NCBI RefSeq assembly: GCF_020023995.1
Contig: NZ_NRRD01000002.1
Location: 186,001-250,000 of the forward strand
DNA: 64,000 bases
DNA from: Rhodobacter sp. TJ_12
Lineage (GTDB): Bacteria; Pseudomonadota; Alphaproteobacteria; Rhodobacterales; Rhodobacteraceae
Direction: 5' to 3'
Below the pieces are notes generated by a model. That model did not search any database and had not been told where the DNA came from. It saw only the letters and a program-made list of their open reading frames with translations. The stretch's first letter is position 1; the number at the start of each line of letters is the position of its first letter. This document shows positions 55,925 through 63,713 of the stretch, piece by piece. The position numbers and the translations under genes are program-made.

Positions 55925-56998
55925 TCACTCGCGGGTTCGCCGCCATCCCCGCCGCCGCGCTTGATCCGGCCCACAGTCCTGCGTCTGCTGCGGTCCTCGC
56001 GCTTGATCTGGGTCTGGGTCCCCGTTCTCAGATAGTTTCAGAATCCGCTCGTCTTCCGCCTCGTCTGGCCCTTCGGAAAACGGCTCCGGGCGGGACAGCG
56101 CCGCCACGATTCGACCAAACTCGCCGAGAATGTCGCCGTGGTTCTTTTCGAGATAGCGTTTGATCCGTTCATTCGTGAGCAGGCGTTCGACGTAACGGCC
56201 CGCGACCACAAGACGTAGATGATCGGGGCCAAGTGTCCCCTCGACCAGCTTGATGTTCTTCTGCAGGCTGGCCATCTCGGTCTTCATCCGCTCAGCTTGC
56301 GCGCGCGTGATACCAGGTGCTTCCGCCCGCGGCGCCGGTTCGACAAGGTCGTCGGCATCGGTCGCGGCCAAGATCGCCGCGCTATAGGCCACCGTGTAAT
56401 TGTTCGCTGCGATCATCAGTTCGGCCGCCTGTATCTGCCGCAACGGCTTCATCTTGCGCAGGGACTTGAAACTGTTGACGGGGCAATGCTTGTCCTTCAG
56501 GAGTTCAGCAGCTTCGGGGCAGATGCCGTTCAGCAATGTCCGCTTTCGCCGGATCAACGCCACATCCACATTCAGAGCAGCAGCGATACGGGCCTCTGGC
56601 ACACCACGCTCAATGGCCCGCAAGATCATCTTGTGTTCCTGAATTGTCGCGAGACGGCTGATGCGCTTGTTGTAGGTGAAGGACTCGTCGTCGGTGGCGA
56701 CCAGGCAGGTGACGGTTTCCTCGCCCATCTCCTTCAAGACATGCAGGCGCACATGACCATCGAGCAGGATGAACCTGCCGTCTTGACCAGGAGCGCGCGC
56801 AACCACGAGCGGTTCGATCAAGCCGGCTTCGCGGATCGATGCAGCGATCTGCGCATACTTCTGGCTCTTGGGAACCGTGGTCGGCAGTTGCTTCACCGGC
56901 AGGATGGTGGCGATCGGGATCTGACGCAGGGTCGGCTCAAATCCTGGCCCCCGCAATGGGGCGTCATGGGGCGGGGGCGTTTTACCCATATGTGTCAT
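55925..56998 (-). CDS. ParB-like protein with RepB C-terminal domain (1)
   Basis: A 357-residue protein: ParB/Srx-type nuclease/CTPase domain (about 25-110; KYAQIAASIREAGLIEPLVV, RFILLDGHVRLHVLKEMGEE), a HTH-like segment (about 130-165; IERGVPEARIAAALNVDVAL) and a RepB_C-type helical region (PEAAELLKDKHCPVNSFKSL onward). The ATG at 56998 overlaps the stop of the upstream ParB-like gene. No repC or parA is present, so it is not an ordinary plasmid partition locus; it belongs to the recombinase/ParB/ParB module. Confidence 0.8.
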   Translation of the reverse strand: MTHMGKTPPPHDAPLRGPGFEPTLRQIPIATILPVKQLPTTVPKSQKYAQIAASIREAGLIEPLVVARAPGQDGRFILLDGHVRLHVLKEMGEETVTCLVATDDESFTYNKRISRLATIQEHKMILRAIERGVPEARIAAALNVDVALIRRKRTLLNGICPEAAELLKDKHCPVNSFKSLRKMKPLRQIQAAELMIAANNYTVAYSAAILAATDADDLVEPAPRAEAPGITRAQAERMKTEMASLQKNIKLVEGTLGPDHLRLVVAGRYVERLLTNERIKRYLEKNHGDILGEFGRIVAALSRPEPFSEGPDEAEDERILKLSENGDPDPDQARGPQQTQDCGPDQARRRGWRRTRE

Positions 56999-57888
56999 GC
57001 CCGAGGTTCCTTGAGACCGTCGACGACCATGCCCGGCAGAGACCCCAACCCCTCAGCACGGAGCAAAGTGAGGAAATTCTCATCCTTGAGCAGGGACTGG
57101 AACGCTGCGTCGAGGAACAGCAGGTTGCCGCGCGTCGACTGCGCCCTGTGGATCATGTCCCGCTGGCGTTCTGCCTCGATACGATAGGCCCGGACCAACG
57201 CCGCCGATGTCATCCGCACGCCAGATCGTTTCGCGCTCGTGGCACCTTTTTTCTTGCCGTGCCGCTGGCGCAGGTCCACCAGCCGCCTTGCTTCCAGCAG
57301 CTTCTTGCCTCGCAATTCACCCGAGGCATAGGCTGCCTCCAGCGCTTTTTGCACATCTTTCTCTCCCGCCCTCGTGATATAAAGTGCAACACTGAGGGGC
57401 ATCTGGCCGGTCTCCACCGCGATCAGGAGTCGTTCCTCGCCGCCCGCGATCAACTCGCCGATTTCGTGAACGTACGACCATGACAATCCGGTTTTCTCGG
57501 CGATGTCGTGGTCCGAGTATCCTCGGTCCCGCAGGATGGCGATATCCTGCAGCAACTCGAGCGGACGTTGCTGACGACGGGCGATATTCTCGATCACGCT
57601 ACGCAGAAGTCGTTCGACCTCGTTCGCGTCCACGACGATGGCCGGGATGTGGGTTTCGCCAAGTGCAACATAGGCCTCCATCCGCCCCTGACCGCAGACC
57701 AGCCGATAGGCATCCCCTGACGCCGTGTCATCCTGCGCGACGGTGATCGGCTTCTTCAGCCCGACCTTGCCAATACTGTCCACCAGCGCGCGAAAGGTCT
57801 TTTCAGATCGTTCGCGCGGATTTTCCACGGTGATGGCCGCAATGGGGACAATCTGAACCTCGGCGTGGGGCTCGATATTGCTCACCAT
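56995..57888 (-). CDS. ParB-like protein (2)
   Basis: A 297-residue ParB-family protein: N-terminal ParB domain (IVPIAAITVENPRERSEKTF, YRLVCGQGRMEAYVALGE), HTH near 110-150 (LRDRGYSDHDIAEKTGLSWSYVHEI) and a RepB-like C-terminus (TSAALVRAYRIEAERQRDMI). It overlaps the recombinase gene (57882-57888) and the next ParB gene (4 bp), so all three are co-translated. The GxxR of the ParB motif is here GQGRMEAY. Confidence 0.8.
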   Translation of the reverse strand: MVSNIEPHAEVQIVPIAAITVENPRERSEKTFRALVDSIGKVGLKKPITVAQDDTASGDAYRLVCGQGRMEAYVALGETHIPAIVVDANEVERLLRSVIENIARRQQRPLELLQDIAILRDRGYSDHDIAEKTGLSWSYVHEIGELIAGGEERLLIAVETGQMPLSVALYITRAGEKDVQKALEAAYASGELRGKKLLEARRLVDLRQRHGKKKGATSAKRSGVRMTSAALVRAYRIEAERQRDMIHRAQSTRGNLLFLDAAFQSLLKDENFLTLLRAEGLGSLPGMVVDGLKEPRA

Positions 57889-59480
57889 GGTGTCACCTCG
57901 GAAACGGAAACGCGCCGGGCCATGTCGAAGAAAAAGTCCAACGTTTCAAAACGGAAAGCGTCCAGCATTAGGCCATTCTCCTCTGCAAGCCCCAGAGGTT
58001 TGCTCCGCATCTCGAATTGGGGCAGCAGGTAGTAATCGAGCGCGTCAGTGTTCGTGCGGTTCATCCTGATGGCGATGGTGATGTCGGGCGCGAGGCCGGT
58101 GTCGAAGCGGATCTTCCAGCGCAAGCCGCCTGAGGAGGTTTCGCGACAGCGGGCGACGACGATGGATGCCGTGAATTCGCCGTTGATGGTCAGCAGGTCC
58201 GTCGCAGGGTTCCTGATCACGGCACCGCCAAGCCGGGTGATTTCGTGAATGACGCGCTCAATCTCGTCGCCGTGCAATTGCCGCAACACGCGGTTGGCTT
58301 CGATGTAACGATAGTCGCGATCCGGGGTGAACCCGACAAGGGAATAGGCCCTGAGCAGGCTGCCGAAGCGATGGGCATAGGCACCGCTGGACGGCATCCC
58401 ATCTGTCTCATTGATCACCAGCCCGGAAATGTAGCCATGACGCTGGAAGAGCCGGGTAAGGCGCTCCAGCATCTCCTCATCCGAGAAGCGACGATTGCGC
58501 GCCGCGATGATGGCCCGCGCCTTTTGAAACTGCTTTGGCTCGACGATGGCCTCGAAGGCGCCGTCCGAACGGATCCACATCTCCGGGCCGTTGGCGACCC
58601 GCTTTCGCTTCAGCTTGAATGAGCGCCGGTTGTAGACGTTGTTGCCGATGTATTTCTCATTGGTCAGGATTTGATGGACGGTCGCGCGGGTCCAGGCCCA
58701 CCCGAGATCGGTGAGGAGGCCGCGTTCATTCAATTCTTTCGCAATTTCGGTTTCTGACAGGCCCTTCTTCAAAAACTGGCTGTAGATCCAGCGCACCGTC
58801 CGGACCTCTTCGTCTGGTCCGGGAATCAAGACGACGCGATCAGTCTGAAGGCTTTTGTGCTCACCGCGCTTCAGTTCGGTTTTCACTTCGCCCCGCTCAT
58901 TGAGCAGGGCGCGACGCAACCCGAAGCCCGCTGGCCCGCCCTGACGATAGCCGAGCTCAATCAGACGGCATTGGCCCGCGAAGACCTTTACTGAAAGCTC
59001 GCGGCTTTATTCGCCCGCCATTGCCCGCTTGACGCTTTTGACGATGGTGGAGGTCGGAGAACCATCGTTCTCGAATTGCTCGGCGCAATAGGCGACCTGC
59101 ATTCCGGCCTTTCGGCAGCGATATTCGTAATAGGCAGATTCGTCGGTGTCCTGAAAACGTCCCCAGCGGGTGACGTCATAGACCAGAATCACGCTGAACT
59201 TTGCCTCGCCGGATTCAACATCGGCAATCATCTGCTGCAATGCCATCCTACCGCCGATGATCAGGCCGCTTTTTGCATCATCCGAATAGGTTTTGACGAT
59301 CTTGATGCCGCGGCGTTCGGCGTAGTCGCGGATCGTCTGCGCTTGGTTCTGGGTTGAGTATTGTTGATGCTCGGTCGACATCCGAACGTATTCCGCAGCC
59401 AGCAACTGCTCGGACCGCTCGGTTTCTCCTCCGGATAATGGTGCTTTTCCTCGAGCCACGCCCGCCTCCCAAGAAATCAT
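57882..59480 (-). pseudogene. Large serine recombinase interrupted by one in-frame stop
   Basis: The N-terminal part (to 59007) is a resolvase catalytic domain: LLAAEYVRMSTEHQQYSTQN with the nucleophile Ser, YSDDAKSGLIIGGRMALQQM, and VILVYDVTRWGRFQDTDESA. It stops at TAA (59007-59009), but the same frame goes on with SRELSVKVFAGQCRLIELGY into the recombinase domain and DNA-binding C-terminus to 57882. The stop replaces the Tyr expected in the family's EYSRELS, so one base change (TAY to TAA) explains it. C-terminal residues could restart only at internal codons. The start at 59480 is a best guess; the frame is open to 59681. It would have excised or integrated the island. Confidence 0.85.
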
Positions 59481-59584
59481 GTGGGCTGCTTCGAGCTGAT
59501 GGCCCTCTAGCGCAGGCCCAAGTGCAAATACGAACTGCCGCTTTTCATGTCCTTCCCAGAATATTATCGAAGGAGGACGCAGAG

Positions 59585-59887
59585 ATGCGGACCAAGACGG
59601 GCACATTTGTGCCGAAAACGGGCACAAATGTGCACCTTGAAGCGGATGTCGCTGACTATCGGACCGCCATTGCCGCGGCACTTCGGGACGAACTCGGCCT
59701 GACGCATCGAGCAGTCAAGACGGCGATGCGGTGGACGGGCGCCAGCGAGCGGACCGTGAAGTACTGGATCGCTGGCGAGCGTGGGCCCAGCGGTGAGCAT
59801 CTGATCGCACTGGCCAGGCACTCGGATGTCGTGTTCCAGATGGTGCTTCTGCTGGCCGATCGGCACGACGACGCGAATGCCGAATAA
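59585..59887 (+). CDS. Small HTH-type DNA-binding protein
   Basis: A 100-residue protein with a predicted HTH in the middle (LTHRAVKTAMRWTGASERTVKYWIAGERGPSGE split around 45-75). The ATG at 59585 has a near-perfect AAGGAGGACG ribosome binding site. Divergent from the recombinase, and proteins of this type commonly accompany this recombinase/ParB module. Its start region overlaps the non-conserved upstream part of the recombinase frame, supporting a short recombinase start. Confidence 0.7.
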   Translation: MRTKTGTFVPKTGTNVHLEADVADYRTAIAAALRDELGLTHRAVKTAMRWTGASERTVKYWIAGERGPSGEHLIALARHSDVVFQMVLLLADRHDDANAE

Positions 59888-59976
59888 GGTCAAGCCGCCA
59901 CAGTGGCGGCGGGGAAGCCAAATCGGTCCACCGCCGCCAGACTTGATGTGTGGTGTTTCTTGGTTACGTTGAATAG

Positions 59977-60231
59977 ACGTGCGACCGATGCGGCGAGGTT
60001 CAGGCTGATCGCTACATCACTGGGGTGTTCGAAGCGTTCGAACGGATCGAGGCCCATGGTGTCGCCTCAAAGCCGATCCCGGCAGAGTGCGGCGTCGAAG
60101 GGGGCTTCTTCCGGTACGAATACCACCTCGTCTATTGGTGCCGACTGTCTGACGGCGATATCGGTATCGTCGCGATTGTGCATGAGCGCATGCCTCAGAT
60201 CGACAGGTTCGAGGAAGATTTTTGCGACTGA
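59977..60231 (+). pseudogene. ParE/RelE-type toxin remnant, N-terminally truncated
   Basis: The frame from about 59977 (preceded by a TAG) encodes CGEVQADRYITGVFEAFERI, PAECGVEGGFFRYEYHLVYW and IVAIVHERMPQIDRFEEDF, the middle and end of a ParE-family toxin. The first about 20 residues of the family (beta1/alpha1) are missing, and no antitoxin gene precedes it. The only usable starts are internal (GTG 60025). Probably inactive. Confidence 0.55.
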
Positions 60232-60619
60232 ATTAGCCGCCGCTTACGCCCATGATGCTTGCATGATCCATCGGCGGTTTTTGCTGGTGGAGAAGGTTGG
60301 CAGTCAGGCCCAACCCCTTCGCCACGTGTACATTGCAAACCCGAAAACAGGTCCCTCGTGGGGCCTTTCTTTATGGAGCAAAGCGGTTTCAGGAATTTTT
60401 TGGCCTTAGGAAACCGTCCAAGCATATAGCGATAAATGCGTCTGGTGTCGCCATGGTGCCCCGCAAGCCAGTATTGCTTGGGCGGGGGATGATCGGCCAA
60501 TTCCCTGCCGCCGCAAGGCTGCCGCCGCTTGCCTTCGCCAAGCTTCATGCCGCCATCCACGCGTCTGACCACTTCGGCATTGGAGGCGGGCGTGTCGTGT
60601 CGGCGAGGGACAGGCTAGG
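60232..60619. other. Gap at the island end with one strong hairpin
   Basis: No supported gene. It contains an imperfect inverted repeat (60287-60325) and, just downstream, AGGTCCC/GGGGCCT followed by TTTCTTT (about 60347-60367), which resembles a terminator. A small RNA is possible; the island/native boundary seems to lie here. Confidence 0.3.
60287..60325. repeat. Imperfect inverted repeat
   Basis: GTGGAGAAGGTTGG (60287-60300) is complementary to CCAACCCCTTCGCCAC (60310-60325) except for one mismatch and a two-base bulge, with a 9-nt loop. Could be an RNA hairpin or recombination site. Confidence 0.35.
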
Positions 60620-60898
60620 TCAACGATGCGCGAGATAATCCGCCGAAACATATCCCGAGACACTGGGTTTGTCGGTGAGGAAGACCCTGCACCAGACCTT
60701 GCCATTGGTCGTCACGCAGGTCTGGCGAGTGAGGCGCGTCCCATCGGGCAGGCCGATGATAATCTGATGGTCGAGGCCGGGGCCTTCGCGCAGCTTGAGC
60801 AGGTCATCTGGTCCGGCCCCTTTGACCACGGCACCAGAACCGGCCGCGCATCCGGTCACAATCATAAGGGCAAAAAGGGCAGCAAAATGGGTCTGCAT
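60620..60898 (-). CDS. SH3-domain lipoprotein
   Basis: A 92-residue protein with lipoprotein signal MQTHFAALFALMIVTGC (Cys17) and a single bacterial SH3 domain (LLKLREGPGLDHQIIIGLPD, VWCRVFLTDKPSVSGYVSADYL). Such proteins bind peptidoglycan or peptides in the periplasm. Monocistronic, divergent from the MFS gene. Confidence 0.8.
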   Translation of the reverse strand: MQTHFAALFALMIVTGCAAGSGAVVKGAGPDDLLKLREGPGLDHQIIIGLPDGTRLTRQTCVTTNGKVWCRVFLTDKPSVSGYVSADYLAHR

Positions 60899-61033
60899 GG
60901 TCAGTCCTGACTTGTTTCGCCTTAGTTACGACATCGCCGCGCGGAATGACAACGGGCTTGGGCGCTTGCCCTCGGCGATGCGATCCAATTTTCTGACGAT
61001 CCGGGGGCCGCAGAGCGCGGGACGGATGCGCCT

Positions 61034-62329
61034 TTGTGCATCGGCGAAGCGGTCGCGGGCTGCGACACCGTGCACCGAGTTTGGCCCGAAACCGTTGGCC
61101 CGATGCTGCGACACTATCGCGCCAGAATGGGCTTGGGGGCGGCGCGGGGCACATTGTATTGCTTGCGATCATTGCACTTAGAGGTGCCTCCACCCCTTCA
61201 CAGATCGCAGATTACATTGTTTTACGCTGCTGTTTTGCTTCTTTCCTGCGCCTATGGCATCAGTCTTCCGCTGATTGCGATCGCGCTTGACGGCATGGGC
61301 GCTTCGACGCGGCTCATCGGTCTTTCGGCGGCCATGCCCGCCTTGGGTTGGCTCCTAGGGCTTCCGGTGATCCCTTTGGCCCCTCGGCGCCTGTCCCTGA
61401 CACGATTGGCCCTCGCGCTTCTGGGGGTGGCATTCGCTGCTTGGGGCGCGATGGCGTTGCAGGCCGAGCCGTGGCTTTGGGTCGGGGCGCGGTTTCTTTT
61501 TGGCGGGGCCGTTGGTCTTATCTATCGGCTGATCGAATATTGGCTCACCCTCACGGTGCCCGAACCACGGCGCGGTCGCGAAATTGGCTTTTACAACGCG
61601 ACCTTTCTTGGCGGCATCATCCTCGGATCGGCTTTGCAGCCGTTGCTTGGCGTCGGCCTCTTGGGCTTTGGGTCGGTTGCCGTGCTGCTTGCGAGCGTTG
61701 GTGTGGCGCTTTTGCACCGTAACCTACTGACCGCGCCAAAGGTGCATCTGTCTTGGCGCCCGCAAGATTTTGGCGCGGCGCTGCGGCTTGCCCCGCTTGC
61801 CATGGCCGCAGCCCTCGCTTTCTCTATGTATGAGGACATTCCGGCTTATCTTTTGTCGCTTTTCGCGCTGCACCAAGGTATGGGCGAGGGCGTCGCGGCA
61901 CTGACGCTTTCGGTCTGCGCACTTGGCGCGCTTACGGGCGCGGTGCCGTTTGGGATGCTCTCTGACCGGATCGGCCGTCGCCCTGTGCTTTTGCTGGCTT
62001 CGGGCATCGGGCTTGGCGGCGCGGTGGCGATGCCGTTTTTGGCTGCGGTCTCGACGCCACTCTTCCTTGCGGGGCTTTTCCTGTGGGCCTTTGGCATTGA
62101 GGGGATTTTTGGCGTTTCGCTCGCCCTTTTGGCGGACCGCTTTCGCGGTGAAGATTTGTTGCGTGCCAATCTCGCCTATGGTGTGGTCTATGCGCTTGGT
62201 GCGCTGATCGGGCCCCTTTTTGCTGCGAACCTGATGCAGGCAATCGACCCGCAAGGCGTGTTCCTTGCCGCCGGGCTGATTTTTGCCGCGCTGATCGTCG
62301 TGACACTCAGCTTTGGGAGGCGGCCATGA
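61034..62329 (+). CDS. MFS transporter
   Basis: A 12-span major facilitator protein; the loop FGMLSDRIGRRPVLLLASG is the family motif A between helices 8 and 9, and RLIEYWLTLTVPEPRRGREI lies between helices 4 and 5. First membrane span at SQITLFYAAVLLLSCAYGIS. The frame opens at 61034, but the true start is probably later (ATG 61127 or a GTG/TTG near 61185), because the first about 50 residues look non-coding. ATGA overlap with the LuxR-type regulator. Substrate unknown. Confidence 0.8.
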   Translation: MCIGEAVAGCDTVHRVWPETVGPMLRHYRARMGLGAARGTLYCLRSLHLEVPPPLHRSQITLFYAAVLLLSCAYGISLPLIAIALDGMGASTRLIGLSAAMPALGWLLGLPVIPLAPRRLSLTRLALALLGVAFAAWGAMALQAEPWLWVGARFLFGGAVGLIYRLIEYWLTLTVPEPRRGREIGFYNATFLGGIILGSALQPLLGVGLLGFGSVAVLLASVGVALLHRNLLTAPKVHLSWRPQDFGAALRLAPLAMAAALAFSMYEDIPAYLLSLFALHQGMGEGVAALTLSVCALGALTGAVPFGMLSDRIGRRPVLLLASGIGLGGAVAMPFLAAVSTPLFLAGLFLWAFGIEGIFGVSLALLADRFRGEDLLRANLAYGVVYALGALIGPLFAANLMQAIDPQGVFLAAGLIFAALIVVTLSFGRRP

Positions 62330-63069
62330 AAACCCAGCCCCTGCTTGATCTGGCCGAGGCGATGGCGCAGGCCAAAGACCCGTTCGCCCCCTTTTCGAAG
62401 TTTCTTGGGGCGCGCGGCGGGCGCGGCTTCTTTTACGGCTTCGCGGCGCTATCGACCGGCCTCGCCCAGATCCGCTCTGGCGAGGGGCTGCATTTCCGCC
62501 ACAGCTACAGCCGTGAATGGGAGGATGTCGTCGGCCCGCAGGCGCTGATCGACAACGACCATTCGATCGAGGCGATGGATAATGGCGAACGCATGGTCGA
62601 ATGGATGCCAACCGACTGTGCAACCTGGCTTGAAACACTCAGCCCAAAGCAGCGACGCCAGTTCGAGATCGAGGCCGATCTGGGCATGATCTATGGCACC
62701 TCGCTTTTGCTCGATGGTCATCCGGCGGGCTTTTCCGGCATGGGGATTTGGATCGAAACGCAACGCTCCCCCGAAATGTTCCGGCGGGGCTGGAACAAAT
62801 TCGGGGCCGAGCTGACAGCGGCTTCCAACCTGCTTGATGTTGCCGTGCGCGAGGCGCGGCCGAACCTGTTGGTGCGTTTGACCCCGCGCGAGATCGATTG
62901 TCTGAGCTGGCTTGCGCATGGGCTGCGCCCCAAAGAGATTTGCTGGCGTCTTGGGATTTCGGAAAAAACCTTCGAGAAATACATCACCTCTGCCAAGGCC
63001 AAGCTGAAATCGCGCACCCGCGATCAGGCGTTGGCCAAGGCGGTGTTGCTGAAGCTGCTGCCGCTGTAG
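62326..63069 (+). CDS. LuxR-family regulator with autoinducer-binding-type domain
   Basis: A 247-residue protein: N-terminal ligand-binding domain of the Autoind_bind type (about 15-165; FYGFAALSTGLAQIRSGEGL, FRHSYSREWEDVV) and C-terminal LuxR HTH (about 180-240; LTPREIDCLSWLAHGLRPKEICWRLGIS). No luxI is present, so it is a LuxR solo. It is coupled to the MFS gene, and a C/G-run dyad lies directly after it (63083-63105). Confidence 0.85.
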   Translation: MKTQPLLDLAEAMAQAKDPFAPFSKFLGARGGRGFFYGFAALSTGLAQIRSGEGLHFRHSYSREWEDVVGPQALIDNDHSIEAMDNGERMVEWMPTDCATWLETLSPKQRRQFEIEADLGMIYGTSLLLDGHPAGFSGMGIWIETQRSPEMFRRGWNKFGAELTAASNLLDVAVREARPNLLVRLTPREIDCLSWLAHGLRPKEICWRLGISEKTFEKYITSAKAKLKSRTRDQALAKAVLLKLLPL

Positions 63070-63713
63070 CCTTTGCGCGACATGGGGATTTTTCCCCAAT
63101 TGGGCGTGCGCGTCGGCTTTGTTAGCTCTGTCTTGCTGCGCAAGGGGAGAGTGGCCCCACGCGCCATTTTTCGAGGATGTTCCTGGGTTAAGTGCGCATT
63201 GGTCTGTCCCGTCACAATTTTCGTGGCGGCCGCCTTGTCAAACGCAAGCGTGGAGTGGTGAGCCTCGCACCACTGATGGCCGCGGGCGCTGTCGGAAACG
63301 CCAATGCCGCCGTAAGCGGCGCGGGCTGCGGCGCGCCTTTGGTCCGCCGGCCACCGCGGGGGCGCGCACGGAACAGACTCACGCGGCGGGGGTGGCATTG
63401 TGCCAGTTTTGCGAAGCGCGGTGTGACTTCGCACAGCCATGCAGCAGGTAAGGCGCCGACCGCCCATTTGCTGGGCGTCTCATCCCCCGTGACGCCGTTT
63501 TACGAAAGGGTCACGCCGGTCATCCTGCCGCCGGGGGGCATGCGTTTGCACGCCTATTTTCGGAATTTAAATCAGATGGTTGTCGCCAGATTGTGCGGCG
63601 CGGTGGCGCGAGGCAACACGTGTTGCGTGACCTTTGGTAGGGAAAAGCTCCGTTGACAAGTGGGGAGGCGTTGCACAGGCTTCTACCTGTAGTTGTGTTG
63701 TGAGATTTGAAAA
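63070..63713. other. Intergenic region with regulatory elements
   Basis: About 640 bp without a gene I can support; a 154-codon frame (63192-63656) exists but has no family and poor composition. Elements seen are GGGGATTTTTCCCCAATTGGG (from 63084) just after the LuxR stop, a 14-bp palindrome GCAACACGTGTTGC (63613-63626) and a TTGACA hexamer (63653-63658), the last two before the repeat-peptide gene. Confidence 0.4.
63613..63626. promoter_or_regulatory. 14-bp palindrome upstream of the repeat-peptide gene
   Basis: GCAACACGTGTTGC is perfectly palindromic and lies 26 bp before a TTGACA hexamer and 87 bp before the ATG at 63714, a plausible operator position. Confidence 0.4.

Noticed and set aside
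50976-60620. Direct repeat of the tRNA-Ser 3' end as attR
   Set aside because: I looked for the T-arm/CCA sequence near the right end of the island and did not see a convincing copy.
63192-63656. 154-codon frame from GTG on the plus strand between the LuxR gene and the repeat-peptide gene
   Set aside because: No recognisable domain, Arg/Pro/Gly-rich composition as expected from a chance frame in GC-rich DNA, no RBS, and it contains the palindrome and promoter-like elements.
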